A stretch of 64,000 bases of DNA from Saccharomycopsis fibuligera x Saccharomycopsis cf. fibuligera (Eukaryota > Ascomycota > Saccharomycetes > Ascoideales > Saccharomycopsidaceae): NCBI GenBank assembly GCA_001936135.1, contig CP012811.1, positions 248,001-312,000 of the forward strand, given 5' to 3'. A program made the position numbers and the translations under genes. Positions 41,258-52,420 of the stretch are shown one piece after another. The stretch's first letter is position 1. Each line of letters starts with the position of its first letter. Under the pieces are notes generated by a model. It was not told where the DNA came from. It was given only the letters and a program-made list of their open reading frames with translations, and ran no database searches.

Positions 41258-44152
41258 ATGGATAAGATTCTCTCAAAGTTAGAGGCCTTGTCAATCAAGG
41301 ATATACCCAAGTTCAATGACGAGCACGAATTGGTTAGATTCATTGAATATGTCTTTACAAATTCAAATTACTTGAGCACAGCAGACCGTTGCAAAAAAAC
41401 GCACCAAGTATTTCTCCAGATAAACAACAACCCAGCATATCAAAGTTCCCATGTGCGAGAAATTTTAGGCGAAAAGATAGTCAATGTGGATCAGAAACTT
41501 AATGACTGGTCTATTCTCAAAAATGTGTACGATGGTGTCGGCAGCGGTAGTGTTACCCATTCTCATGATTTAACAATTGTAAATTTTACTTTGAAGCTTA
41601 TCACATCTTTGAATAGTAAAGCAAAGCAAACTCAACTTTTGGACGCATTGAAACTGGACTCTCTCAAAACATTAAAAGCAGAAAATGTTTCTCTTCAAAG
41701 CACCTATTTCAACTTGCTTATTTGGTATTTGCTAATCAACAAATACAATCATCATATAAAACTCAGCGATTATGAGAGTGCAGTGCCTATAATCATGGCA
41801 TCCGGATACTTGATTTCTGATGATATTTTTCAAGCAACTGACAAAGATTTGCCTTCAAATGAGTTGCTTTCTGACTTCAATAAAATTTATCGTTTGATAT
41901 TCCTCCGTTTAGCTTCGCTTCAAAGTAATGTTTTAGATATTCAGGATATAATCCAAAATGAACTCGAGACATTCATTTTGCTAGAAAGTGATTTTGAAGA
42001 TATTGGCAAGATTGAAATTGGTGATGACGAAAATGGAAAGGAAAATTCTGCTGCCGTATGGAAAGGTCTTTTGGCATTATTGAAAAACTACCAAATCATT
42101 ATCCAAACTTTTCCTAAACCATATACAATCAAAATTTTTCAATCTGAGTTGTTTTTAAATTTCCTAAACCGCAAAGTTAGAAGCTTGATTCAATACTACT
42201 CTAAAAGCTTTGCCCCAAGTCAGCAAAACGAGTCTTTGATTGTCAATATTCTTGTTGTCTTTGACAACATTACATTGGACGAATCCTGTACATCACTAAT
42301 TACAAAAACATATTTATCCTTACTACTAGAGCTTTGTCATTCCACTAACCGATTGATATCAACGCTATCTAGCTTGATTGTGGTCAAATGCTGGAACACA
42401 TTGCAACAATTAAAACTTGACAATCAACAAACAAATGAGGCCCAAAACGAGAAAGTTCGTGAATTATCGGCCGAAGAACAAGCATATATGCCTAAAGACC
42501 TTGAGCTAGATGAATTTTTTGACGTTTTTTCCCAAACCTTATTACTTGAAGACAACAATGATAATAACAGCAAGCATATTAACCCTACTATAGTGCAAAA
42601 ATACGCCATTGAAGGGTTAGCGTATATAAGTTTAAAAGTTAAATTCAAGCATCAATTGCGTGAGAATTATGCCGTCATAGCTACATTAACTAAAATATTG
42701 AAGCAACAAGTTGAAAACTTAAAAAATATAGATCTTGATGTTGCTGTTGCCGAGGATTATAATAGTAATTTGGTAGTCCGTGGCGGTAAAATGCGTTTGA
42801 GCTCAGAATTGATTTATGGGGTGCTACTAATAATACTGAATATTGTAACTTATAATGCAATACTATCCAAGGAAGAAGAATCTATAGAGCATTTAAAGAA
42901 TTATGCGAATGCTAACACTATGACCAACAATGATGAAAGGTTAAAGAATGCCAAGCTTGGAGTTGCAGAAAAGGACGACGATGAGGATATCAAGCAATTT
43001 TTACAAAAAACTCTCATTACCAACAAAATAGATTTTATTTCGTTGTTTAACAAAATCTTCAAGTCACTTACAAATAACATTCAAGACCAGCTAGTAAAAA
43101 TCATCTACAATATTTCCTTAGAAAGACGATTTCGAGTTGAGTTAGTAAAGCAAGGTGGGTTGAATTTGGTGCTCGAATATTTGATCAATGACGATGCGGA
43201 GTTTTTACAACAGACTTCAACATCAACCAAGAGCTCCCAAGAGCCAAAAATTGCTATTGTTGGTGATGTAGTTGATGATCATGATGACAATGAGCCAAAG
43301 TACGAATACAAGAATTTCATGAGACTATTTGCCTTGCGTGCTGTGGCTAAGATTTTGATCTCAAACAATCCAAATTTGGTTTTCAAAAAGTATAGTTTGC
43401 TTGTGGCTATACCTTTTTTGACTGAATTATTGGATGATGAAAGCAACTATGTTGAATATGATACCAGTGACAAACTTGCTGGGATCCACAAGTTCCTCAA
43501 GCGTCATGTTAAGCCGTTGGATGTGTTAGAATCGTTACTTGCTTTGACAAATTTAGCTTCCATGGAAGACATGAAGGTCAAAGAGCTGATTTTCAACAAG
43601 TCATGGAAGTTTACAGAAGGCTTAGTTGTTGTTACTAATGAAACTATTCAAAAAGCTAATTTGGAATTGATCTCCAACTTGATATTCTGTCCACTATGCA
43701 CTAGCAAATTTTTCAACCCAGAAAGCAAAGATGCTCTTCATAGACAGCAAATTCTTGTAAAATTGATTAATTCCGGGAATATTGACATTCAAATAGTGGT
43801 GCTAACGATATTCGTAAATGCGTCAGAATATGAGATGGTGGCCGCTCCGCTTGGTAAGAACCGCGAATTGTTTGAAAAACTAATCACCATCCTCAACAGT
43901 ATCGAAGAATACTACAAAATGGAGGAAGAGGCTAAAGTGAACGCCATGCTTCTAAGATTAATGTATTTGATCATGAACATTGTGGAAGCCAACCAGCCTG
44001 ATGGAAACATTCTCACGGCAATCAAGGAGATCAGCACAGACAAAGGTCAAAAGACGTTGAAATCAGGCATTAATTTCAGTTTGCATTTTGTGAAAGATGA
44101 GGAGGTCCTTGCGGTGATGGTGGAAGTGTGCAAGTTGCTTCGATTTATCTGA
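41258..44152 (+). CDS. SHE4: UCS-domain myosin chaperone She4
   Basis: Encodes 964 residues, nearly all helical armadillo-like repeats. The C-terminal UCS/UNC-45 region is recognisable: NISLERRFRVELVKQGGLNL, LFALRAVAKILISNNPNLVF, LESLLALTNLASMEDMKVKE and NLELISNLIFCPLCTSKFF. UNC-45/Cro1/She4 proteins fold and stabilise myosin motor domains. In S. cerevisiae She4 acts on Myo3/5 (endocytosis) and Myo2/4 (transport, ASH1 mRNA localisation). There is no TPR domain, as is normal for fungal members. S. cerevisiae She4 is 789 residues; the additional length lies in acidic loops (for example around residues 560-580 and 645-685). The start ATG follows closely after the GC-rich promoter. Confidence 0.88.
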   Translation: MDKILSKLEALSIKDIPKFNDEHELVRFIEYVFTNSNYLSTADRCKKTHQVFLQINNNPAYQSSHVREILGEKIVNVDQKLNDWSILKNVYDGVGSGSVTHSHDLTIVNFTLKLITSLNSKAKQTQLLDALKLDSLKTLKAENVSLQSTYFNLLIWYLLINKYNHHIKLSDYESAVPIIMASGYLISDDIFQATDKDLPSNELLSDFNKIYRLIFLRLASLQSNVLDIQDIIQNELETFILLESDFEDIGKIEIGDDENGKENSAAVWKGLLALLKNYQIIIQTFPKPYTIKIFQSELFLNFLNRKVRSLIQYYSKSFAPSQQNESLIVNILVVFDNITLDESCTSLITKTYLSLLLELCHSTNRLISTLSSLIVVKCWNTLQQLKLDNQQTNEAQNEKVRELSAEEQAYMPKDLELDEFFDVFSQTLLLEDNNDNNSKHINPTIVQKYAIEGLAYISLKVKFKHQLRENYAVIATLTKILKQQVENLKNIDLDVAVAEDYNSNLVVRGGKMRLSSELIYGVLLIILNIVTYNAILSKEEESIEHLKNYANANTMTNNDERLKNAKLGVAEKDDDEDIKQFLQKTLITNKIDFISLFNKIFKSLTNNIQDQLVKIIYNISLERRFRVELVKQGGLNLVLEYLINDDAEFLQQTSTSTKSSQEPKIAIVGDVVDDHDDNEPKYEYKNFMRLFALRAVAKILISNNPNLVFKKYSLLVAIPFLTELLDDESNYVEYDTSDKLAGIHKFLKRHVKPLDVLESLLALTNLASMEDMKVKELIFNKSWKFTEGLVVVTNETIQKANLELISNLIFCPLCTSKFFNPESKDALHRQQILVKLINSGNIDIQIVVLTIFVNASEYEMVAAPLGKNRELFEKLITILNSIEEYYKMEEEAKVNAMLLRLMYLIMNIVEANQPDGNILTAIKEISTDKGQKTLKSGINFSLHFVKDEEVLAVMVEVCKLLRFI

Positions 44153-44788
44153 GTTGTGTATAATTGTGTTTAGTTGTTTATTGTAGAAGATACGCAACAA
44201 ATGCTCTCGGTATATGTGTAGTTCTATTAGCAATGTGTGTTGTGGTTATCCACGTGATATAGAAATTTTTACTTCCGGTATCAACCGGACCACACCTGTA
44301 TTAACCGGGCGATGGTCAGCTGACGGAAACGGCGGTCTGACGCTGCGAAAACGAGAAAAGAAAAACGGAGTTTTGGTGGAAAAAGGGAAAACACCAGCAG
44401 GCCACTTTGCATTTTACTCTCGCCATCACCAGAATCTCAGAGCACCACAGACAGCCATAGACTCAGCCAGACCAGTGTGTGTGTTCAATTATCTCCCAGT
44501 TCCAGTCATAGCCTAGTGCGCATTGCTTTTGCATTTCTCGCTTCTTCGCTTCTTCAGTATCATATAGACATTTCCTTTGTTTTTACTGCTTGGGGCGCTT
44601 GTCTTGTCTTTACTTGTCTTGTCTTTACTTTTCTTTTCCTTCCTTCGGTTTTTCCGCGCTTCTGATTGCATTGTTTTCTGTTTTGCCTTCGTCTGGATTT
44701 TATTCTTTTACTTTTTTATTTCCCTGAATTGCACCTAGAAACCAACCACTATATACTTTCACAATATTGTCTGTCACATTAACCCATC
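44153..44788. other. intergenic, SHE4 to PIN4
   Basis: 636 bases holding the SHE4 3' end and the PIN4 promoter. It contains CACGTG (44251-44256), a CCGGTATCAACCGG pattern (44275-44288) and a long pyrimidine-rich leader. A 100-codon frame here is compositionally ordinary and I do not call it a gene. Confidence 0.5.
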
Positions 44789-47515
44789 ATGGATTTGAGA
44801 CAGTTTACGGCAACGCCAGTAAACTTGGACGACACGAATGGTGTTTCCCAGCTCACCGGAAATACTCCTTTGAGCAATCACAACAACTTCAACTCCAGTG
44901 TTAATAACACCGGAAATAGCACTCCGGCAAGTACTGCCAATAATAATAACAATAACAACATTCTCAACTCTATTGGTGCCACCAACCGTCTTGTTGCCCC
45001 TCATTCTCCTGCAATGTCTTCAACTTCTACTTACTCAACTTACTCCAGCAACCAGTACAACAACAATACCAACAATATCAGTGCAGCTAATGCCAATCTG
45101 ACTGGTGGTGGTAATCCTCCTAACGGCAATTTACTTGCTTCAAGAATCCAAAACCAGCAAAGATATTATCAAAACTTAGCTAATAACAATAAAGGCATAT
45201 CGACAAACAGTTTATCTCCTTCATTACTGAATAACATCAATCCGTTGAGTGTGAATAATTGGGTGGATCAACAAACAAAAAGTGCTACTGTTCCAACAAG
45301 TGGAAGTGGAACTCCTCCTGCCTCAACCGCAAATTTATCATCTTCTTCCGCAGCAGCTACTCCTGCTGACGATGGTAATGTTGACAAAAGTAGCAACAAA
45401 GCTGCTGCAAACAATACCATCAACACTTCAAGTTTATTAAACACTTTGAATAACCATCCTTCTACTTCAAATCTTAGTACTGCCGGCACTACTGCTAAGG
45501 ATGATCTTGATGAAGAAGTTATTCCAACCGCTATTGTTATTAAAAATATTCCATTTTCAATCAAAAAGGAACAACTCGTTGAAGAAATGAAAAAGTTGAA
45601 CTTGCCATTACCTTATGCCTTTAACTACCACTTCGATAACGGGGTTTTCCGGGGCTTAGCATTTGCTAATTTCACCTCGACCGAGGAAACTGCTATGGTT
45701 GTCAACAACTTAAATTCCAAAGAAATTGGTGGAAGAAAATTAAGAGTTGAATACAAAAAAATGTTGCCACTTGTTGAAAGAGAAAGAATTGAACGTGAAA
45801 AGAGAGAGAAACGTGGTCAACTTGAAGAACAGCATAGATCTGCCTCGACTACTTCTTTAGCTTCGCTTATCTCTAATGGCAAAATTCCAAATACTCAAAA
45901 TATAATTGGATCAAATGCTTCTGTTGCAGCCGCCGCCGCTGCTGCTGCTGCTGCTGCTGCTGGGTTGAATCAAGGAGGAACCGGTAATGGTGGTGCTAAT
46001 AGTGCTAATGATGGTGACAAGAGATACTATGTTACTTTGTCAAACCCTAGTTCTTTACCTATCCCTCCTCAGCAAATTGATTTCAATAACCCAGAGATTT
46101 TGGATTTTTACTCAACATTATTATTGTTCAAGCAGGATGCCTTCAAAAAATTTGAAGAGTTGGCTTATCCATTGACTATGCCAAATAATTACAAAAAATA
46201 TTTAAGCTTTTTGTCTAATTTTTTAAATTTGAACGAATCATATGAAAATGGCTTTATAATTATTAAAAGAAAATTCAATCCTCTGATGCAATCTGCTAAT
46301 AATAGTTCAATTACTGTCAATATGCCTCCAAGTAACAATCCTCTTTTACATCCTAATTTGAATTCCTCTCATGGAAATTTGGCTCTCAGCTCAAATATTT
46401 TGAATGCTAATTCAAGATACAGAGGTCAACCCTCAAATCCAACTCACCAACCTCAACCTAGGGTTGCTCCGAATCAAAATTACAGTTTGCTTAATAACCA
46501 AAATAATTCAAATGCAAATTCAAGCAATACTTTACCACTTGGCCAAACACCAACTGGAAGCCATCCTGCATCAAATCAAAACGGAAATATTTCTCAAGTT
46601 GCCATTTTGAGAGGAACAAGATCTTATGCTGATGTTCGTAATGCTCCTTTCTCGTTGTCAAATATTTATGGAGGACATAGTAATACTAATAGTGGTGTTA
46701 ACAACAACAACAACAACAATAATAATAATAATAATAATAACAATAATAATAACAATAATAACAATAATATTAATAACAGTAATAACGCAGGCATTACTTC
46801 AGGAATTACATCTCCTACTTATTTGAATATTTCTCAACCACCAACACCAGGTATTGAAATTAGCTCAAGATTTGGTAATGCCACCAACAACAACAATAAT
46901 AACAATAACAAACCATCACCATACATGCACAATAACAATTCTTCTTCGTTTTTGAACCAACAGCCTCAAAATTCAAGTATTTTGAATTTGAATAACACAA
47001 ATAATTCTCATTATTTTGCTTCCAACAATGGTCAACAATCCAACAGCAGCAATCCTACTACCAATGCTGCCAATAATGTATTCCAGCCGCCACCAAATCA
47101 AACTAATGGTGCTGGTAATGGAAGTCTTTACAATCATTTTAATAACTCCAATCCTAACTTTTTATCACATCATCACTCAATGCTTAACCTCACTCAAAAC
47201 TTGACTGGTGGTGATACTTTTACCACCACTTTGAACCCTGGATTGAACCATTTTGATGATTTAACTAGTGGATTTAATAATTTGTCTTCGCCAAATGGTA
47301 ACACCCAGCCACCGTCAGGTAACTCTGGACTCAAATCATCGAACAATTCTATTCCTTCAACTAGTCCAAATTTGAACACTACATCAATAAGTAACTCAAA
47401 TAGTGGTAAGAATTTGATTAGCAGTTTGGGAGACAGTTTAGGCGGATTAAATTTGAATGTTAGTAGTGGATCAACTAGAAGAGATATTTGGGGCAACAAT
47501 AGCAGAATTCTTTGA
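44789..47515 (+). CDS. PIN4: RRM protein Pin4/Mdt1, DNA-damage and cell-cycle regulator
   Basis: Encodes 908 residues. A Ser/Thr/Asn-rich N-terminus precedes an RRM at about 245-330 with AIVIKNIPFSIKKEQLVEEM, LPLPYAFNYHFDNGVFRG and LAFANF, nearly identical to S. cerevisiae Pin4. After the RRM is a charged helix (VERERIEREKREKRGQLEE). Further on are a 12-residue Ala run (encoded at 45926-45961) and a 23-residue Asn run (46700-46768), then more Asn/Ser/Pro-rich sequence with many SQ/TQ and SP/TP sites. Pin4 is a Rad53 FHA-binding target in S. cerevisiae and contributes to G2/M progression and recovery from damage. It is longer than S. cerevisiae Pin4 (668), mainly in low-complexity sequence. 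Confidence 0.93.
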   Translation: MDLRQFTATPVNLDDTNGVSQLTGNTPLSNHNNFNSSVNNTGNSTPASTANNNNNNNILNSIGATNRLVAPHSPAMSSTSTYSTYSSNQYNNNTNNISAANANLTGGGNPPNGNLLASRIQNQQRYYQNLANNNKGISTNSLSPSLLNNINPLSVNNWVDQQTKSATVPTSGSGTPPASTANLSSSSAAATPADDGNVDKSSNKAAANNTINTSSLLNTLNNHPSTSNLSTAGTTAKDDLDEEVIPTAIVIKNIPFSIKKEQLVEEMKKLNLPLPYAFNYHFDNGVFRGLAFANFTSTEETAMVVNNLNSKEIGGRKLRVEYKKMLPLVERERIEREKREKRGQLEEQHRSASTTSLASLISNGKIPNTQNIIGSNASVAAAAAAAAAAAAGLNQGGTGNGGANSANDGDKRYYVTLSNPSSLPIPPQQIDFNNPEILDFYSTLLLFKQDAFKKFEELAYPLTMPNNYKKYLSFLSNFLNLNESYENGFIIIKRKFNPLMQSANNSSITVNMPPSNNPLLHPNLNSSHGNLALSSNILNANSRYRGQPSNPTHQPQPRVAPNQNYSLLNNQNNSNANSSNTLPLGQTPTGSHPASNQNGNISQVAILRGTRSYADVRNAPFSLSNIYGGHSNTNSGVNNNNNNNNNNNNNNNNNNNNNNNINNSNNAGITSGITSPTYLNISQPPTPGIEISSRFGNATNNNNNNNNKPSPYMHNNNSSSFLNQQPQNSSILNLNNTNNSHYFASNNGQQSNSSNPTTNAANNVFQPPPNQTNGAGNGSLYNHFNNSNPNFLSHHHSMLNLTQNLTGGDTFTTTLNPGLNHFDDLTSGFNNLSSPNGNTQPPSGNSGLKSSNNSIPSTSPNLNTTSISNSNSGKNLISSLGDSLGGLNLNVSSGSTRRDIWGNNSRIL
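45926..45961 (+). repeat. GCN trinucleotide run encoding 12 Ala
   Basis: Ala codons GCA, GCC and GCT, the last eight exact GCT units, in the PIN4 coding frame. Confidence 0.9.
46700..46768 (+). repeat. AAC/AAT run encoding 23 Asn
   Basis: Mixed AAC and AAT codons give an uninterrupted Asn tract in PIN4, a likely length-variable and prion-like segment. Confidence 0.92.
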
Positions 47516-49591
47516 TGCATGTTTTCTTATCTTTGTGATCTTTTTTTTTTTAACAAAATCTTGATATGCGATATGATATGCCATGATGCCATGATGCCAT
47601 GAAAATTTTAATTTAAATTTAATATAATGTGAAACGAGCGCTTGATGAAAACAAAATAAAATAATATATAATGATCAGAAAAAAAAATCAGAAAAACTTT
47701 TTAAAACTATATATTTTCTAAAAAAAAAAAAAAAAAACTATTCAATACAGACCTACTATTACACTTTTATTGATTGACGTTTTGACAATTTCCAATTTTG
47801 CTGCTGATACCTTTCGCGACGAAGAAACATTTGTTTTATTCTTAACCTGCACTTGTCTTGTCTTGTCCTGTCTTTTTGCCTCCTTTTAGTTTTATTTTTT
47901 GTTTTACGTTTGTGTTATAATTATTATTATTACTAGCTATGTTAATTGCCCGTTCTTTTTGTATTATTTTGTTTTATCTTCTTTTGTTTTCATTTTCCTT
48001 TTTTCCACCTTAGTTACATTTTGTTATCCTTATTTTCATTTTCATTTTTTCTTCATCTTCTTTATCTTCTTCTCCTTTTTATGTTTATGACTGTTGATGT
48101 TGTGATGCTGTAATGTCATTTTATTAATTTTTATTTTATTTTCCTTAAAATCTGTCAAACTTTTTTATTTTTTTCTTTTTCTTTTATTTTTTTACTCCAA
48201 TTTAATCTATATTCTTGTTTTCCGTCTTTCTACTTCTTGTCTTTTGTTGCTAAAATAGCAAATAACAAATTTTGTAATTTTCTTGTTCTTGCTAAATATA
48301 TAAAATGACTTGACCATAACTTATTGCTAAGTTTTGTAATGTACTCAATTTGAGCAGTCATAATTAATACAAATAGAAATGACCAACATAAAAATGCTGA
48401 GGCAAATAGCATGGAAAATATCAAAAAAGAGAAAATCAGCAACGAACGCCATCGGAAAAAAAAACTTGCTGTCTCACTTTATACCTTTGTTTACAATTTA
48501 TGAGTTTACAAATATACTTTAAGAATGGTATTGTAATACAACTGATGCTATTATTACAACGTTTGGTATTGTTGTGGTTAATGCTAATATTGATATTATT
48601 GTTACTATCGTTTTCAATTTTTATAATTCTATACTTTTGAGTGGCTTTTCTAACATTATTTTTGTTATTATTCCGGACCTCTTTTTTTTTTTTTTTTTGT
48701 AAGGGTGTAACTACTGGCTAAAAGTTCAATTTATATGGTTTTTTAAGAAGTTGTATGTTTTTTCCTTTTTTCAAGGGTCACACATATATATCTTGATATT
48801 TGTGTTATAGTGTCTCTTATTATATGTCTACTTTATCTGTTTTTACTATGCTTTAAACAATCTCTCAAACAATATCTTGTAAAGTTATTTCAATTAAGTA
48901 ATCAAAAGTTTCTCCATGGACCATGATTTTTCGGATAAATTGCGCTTCATACCTTCCCCTCTTTATTTAAACTGTTCAACATGAGCACCCTCTATATGGT
49001 TATATGCTAACACAATGGTCCAACTTTCAAAGAAGATAGAAAGCAATTATTCTAAGCTAAGTGTATATAGACTAGTCTAATCCATATTCTATAGAATTGA
49101 TAAAAGTCATTAATGCAGTATTATGCGCCACCACGCAGCAGGAAATCACCACGAGCGGGCGATAAGAGATTGGACCCAAGAAAATTGATTAATCGATTAA
49201 CTGGTTAATTAGCGAAGAAAGCATAGGAAGATCTTCTTTGGCCTCGGACGAGAGATCTGAAACCTGAAATCTGCAATTAATGACAGCGAACTAATCAACC
49301 GCAACCTTCATTGCTATAACTACGATTTTTGTTGTTTGGATAAAGCAATTTAAGTACTATATTAGATTGATTCTAGAGACTGATTCGTTTTTTCTTTTCT
49401 TTGCTTTTTGCTTTCTGCTTCTCTGTTTCTCAGTAATAAGTTTGAAGAGCGATTGCGACCATATAGATATAATACCCACTACAGGCTCACCATTTTCTGG
49501 CTTACAATTGTTATCAATATAGTATACTATCATCAACATTACAGCACCTATCATTAGATATAATCAAAGAAGTGTTCTAATATCTTGATAA
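47516..49591. other. 2.1 kb intergenic region, PIN4 to FMP42
   Basis: A long AT-rich region full of T tracts, with no domain-bearing frame. It includes CATGATGC repeats near 47580-47602. A 65-codon minus-strand frame (49357-49554) begins with ATG and has a hydrophobic start, but it lies within 38 bases of the FMP42 start and is not supported. An unrecognised non-coding RNA cannot be excluded. Confidence 0.45.
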
Positions 49592-51409
49592 ATGTTTCAT
49601 TTTCAAGTCAGCAGCACCAAAAGAGCCTTCCAGGTTTTCAGTGCCATCTTTTGGTGTTTATTTGCTGCGGGCCCATTATTTGGATTTGCCGCATTGAAGC
49701 CATATCTCATCAAAGAGCACGTTTATGAAAATATTTGCTACGATACTAGCATCGGAAATGACAACAACCACACTAACAGCACTGCTTTATTATACCAAGT
49801 CAGCAATTTTGTCAATTTGTATTCAGCGCAAACAGGGAAAAATGCTGGAGTAGTATCGCCAAAATGTGCTGAGCAAGATATGAGACTCAACTTGATCTTC
49901 ACTGTTTGTGCAGTACTTACAAATATTTCAGCATTGCCAATTGGATACTTGTTGGATAACTTTGGTCCCAAAGTTTGTGGATTGGTTGGTGGATCCTTTA
50001 TCTTCACTGGTACGGTGATTTTGATCAATACTAGTCGCTTTGTTGCTGAGTCTGCTACAGATGCTTCAGCGTCATTATCATTATCAACTACCAGCTCAGT
50101 CGATCCATTTTTAATCGGATATGGTCTTATTTCTCTTGGCGGCCCATTCACTTTCATTTCCTCTTTCCATTTATCTAACGCATTTCCTAAATATTCAGGC
50201 ACAATATTAGCAGTACTCACGGGGGCCTTTGATGCTTCATCCTCAGTGTTTTTGATTTATTCAACGTTAAACAAACTTATTTCTAATCAAAATTATTATT
50301 TTTCCGTTGCTGATTTTTTCAAAGTTTACTTATTCGTGCCACTTTTCATCTTTTCAGTGCAATTGTTCTTGATGCCTACAGATTCATACAAGACTGTTAT
50401 TCATGGGGAAAGAAAAGCCATTGAAGAAGAAGCAGTCGCTGCTAGTACTGCTGCCGAAGCACAAGATGAACATTCAAGTAACACTAGTAATAATAATGCT
50501 AGTAATGCCAACGGAGAAGGAGAAGAAGGCCATGAAGAAGTGCAAGAGTACGTCAATGCCATTCAAGGCGAACTCAATGAACGCAGTGCTTTGTTACCAA
50601 AAAAATCGAGGAAAGCAACAGGTATGAGCAGCAGCAACAGCAGAAGATCATCACTTTCGGATTTTTTACAAGCGCCAACAAGTCAACAAGAAGCCAATCG
50701 AGAAACCGTAACCAGTGGAGGGATCTTTGGCATAATGCATGGAAAACCAATAAAGCAGCAATTTGCCAGTCTTTGGTTTTTTTTGCTTGCCATTTTTACT
50801 ACGGTTCAAATGTTAAGATTGAATTATTTTATTTCTACAATAAACTCACAATACACTTATTTATTCCAATCTCATGAATTAGCTACTCAATTAAACAGAA
50901 TTTTTGATATTGCATTGCCATTAGGTGGGCTAATTTCGATTCCTTTCGTTGGCTACTATTTGGATAATTTCTCGACAGTGGTGGTTACCGCAACCTTAAC
51001 CAGCTTGTCACTATTCTTGGGAATTTTAGGCTTCATTCCTAAAGATTTCTCTGCTGGCGTATTGAACGTTTGTTTGTTTGTCGTTTACAGACCTTTTTTC
51101 TATACCACTATATCCGATGTTGCTGCTAAAGTGTTTGGATTCGAAACCTTTGGTATAATTTACGGTACCATGATGTCTGTTTCCGGGGTTGTTAACTTTG
51201 CTCAATCATATTTGGACAAACTTACACATACAGTGTTCCAAATGAACCCGGGCCCAATCAATTACTTGTTGGTTAGTTTGACGTTGATTTTTGGTGGATG
51301 GACCGTATTGTTCATCAAATACGAATCTGATCATTATGGTAAAGTTAAAGTGCAAGAGGCTTTACAGCACGAACGAGGGGAAGAAGAAGAAGAAAACGCT
51401 GTTGTTTGA
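49592..51409 (+). CDS. FMP42: major facilitator family membrane protein, Fmp42-like
   Basis: Encodes 605 residues with about 12 hydrophobic segments in two groups of six. The N-terminus carries AFQVFSAIFWCLFAAGPLFGFAALKP and, after a potentially glycosylated loop, CAEQDMRLNLIFTVCAVLTN and GYLLDNFGPKVCGLVGG. These match S. cerevisiae Fmp42 (YMR221C), a vacuolar-membrane MFS protein related to the SLC43 group. The central cytosolic loop (about 270-380) is acidic and Ser/Asn-rich and accounts for the greater length than S. cerevisiae Fmp42. The second half includes QMLRLNYFISTINSQYTYLF. The transported substrate is unknown; amino acids are a guess from SLC43 homology. Confidence 0.82.
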   Translation: MFHFQVSSTKRAFQVFSAIFWCLFAAGPLFGFAALKPYLIKEHVYENICYDTSIGNDNNHTNSTALLYQVSNFVNLYSAQTGKNAGVVSPKCAEQDMRLNLIFTVCAVLTNISALPIGYLLDNFGPKVCGLVGGSFIFTGTVILINTSRFVAESATDASASLSLSTTSSVDPFLIGYGLISLGGPFTFISSFHLSNAFPKYSGTILAVLTGAFDASSSVFLIYSTLNKLISNQNYYFSVADFFKVYLFVPLFIFSVQLFLMPTDSYKTVIHGERKAIEEEAVAASTAAEAQDEHSSNTSNNNASNANGEGEEGHEEVQEYVNAIQGELNERSALLPKKSRKATGMSSSNSRRSSLSDFLQAPTSQQEANRETVTSGGIFGIMHGKPIKQQFASLWFFLLAIFTTVQMLRLNYFISTINSQYTYLFQSHELATQLNRIFDIALPLGGLISIPFVGYYLDNFSTVVVTATLTSLSLFLGILGFIPKDFSAGVLNVCLFVVYRPFFYTTISDVAAKVFGFETFGIIYGTMMSVSGVVNFAQSYLDKLTHTVFQMNPGPINYLLVSLTLIFGGWTVLFIKYESDHYGKVKVQEALQHERGEEEEENAVV

Positions 51410-52420
51410 GGTAGGTTAATTTAGCATCAATGCAGATAATCAATAACGCAGATAATAAATTATCCTGAAATATCAAAGAAAATAATAATTTCCAGGTAAG
51501 CGGTACAATAGACAAAACGACTTAGCAAATTACGATAGCAATGACCACGGTTTATGGCACGCGTGCCTTTTTCTTGATATTTTCTCTTGTACATCTTTTC
51601 CTTTTTATAAAATTTTCTCTTTTTAATTATTTTCTTTTCAAAACTCTCGACAAAATGCATCTCCGTTTCATGAATCATGCTTCCCTTGATTTGATAGTTT
51701 TTCCATCACTGTAATTTAGACCAGTCTAGAGTGAAATTTCAGTCTTTCGTAAATGCAAATAAACTTGAAATTGACGTTGCTGCAGTTTGTGAGATCGGCT
51801 CCTCCGAGGACCGCCTCTTCGGCGATGCGTTGCATGAAAGTGCATCACATAATACCCTCTTAAAATAAACTCGTTTCCCAAAACAAAATAGTTATCTTCC
51901 ATCATGATGTACTATTCTGCGGTTTGCTGCATGTATAAGCAAGTTACAAGTGTGGCTGCATGATAATCCCTGGCATTGCAATACAAAACGAGCAGAAAAC
52001 CAGCAAGAAAGTTTAGCCAACTTTTTAGATCTGTTGCCAAATCCAAATTCAAATCTCATGCTGGAAATAAACTTGAAACTAAATGCCTTGAAGATCGCTT
52101 TTTTTCAGAGATTTAGCCTAAGGATATAGAAAATTTTAAAAGGCAATCGCCGGAAATAGGTTTTTTCCCCTTGTTTTATTACTCATTCCAGGCAGTTGAT
52201 GCGTGCATGTATATACAAAGATGAAAAACTCTTTAGAGAGTAATATACTTAAGTACTATCTGATTGTGATATATAAAGCTATGGCTGCCTTCTGGAAAAT
52301 GCAACATTGCTTCAACTTATGGATTGAGTGCTTAATTTTCTGTTTGTTTTTTAGTATTTTTTTTCAACTCGACCCACTCCGTATTTGAAGTTGCGAAGTC
52401 AACAGAAAGAACTTGCTTCA
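51410..52420. promoter_or_regulatory. upstream region of the adhesin gene
   Basis: About 1 kb between FMP42 and the adhesin. A short GC-rich island at about 51795-51830 contains CGGCTCCTCCGAGGACCG and CCGCCTCTTCGG, able to form small hairpins or bind zinc-cluster factors. The rest is AT-rich and no gene is seen. Confidence 0.45.

Noticed and set aside
44214-44516. 100-codon plus-strand frame before PIN4
   Set aside because: No domain, and it lies in the PIN4 promoter/leader.
49357-49554. 65-codon minus-strand frame with ATG and hydrophobic start
   Set aside because: It ends 38 bases from the FMP42 start, within its promoter, has no recognised relatives and ordinary composition.
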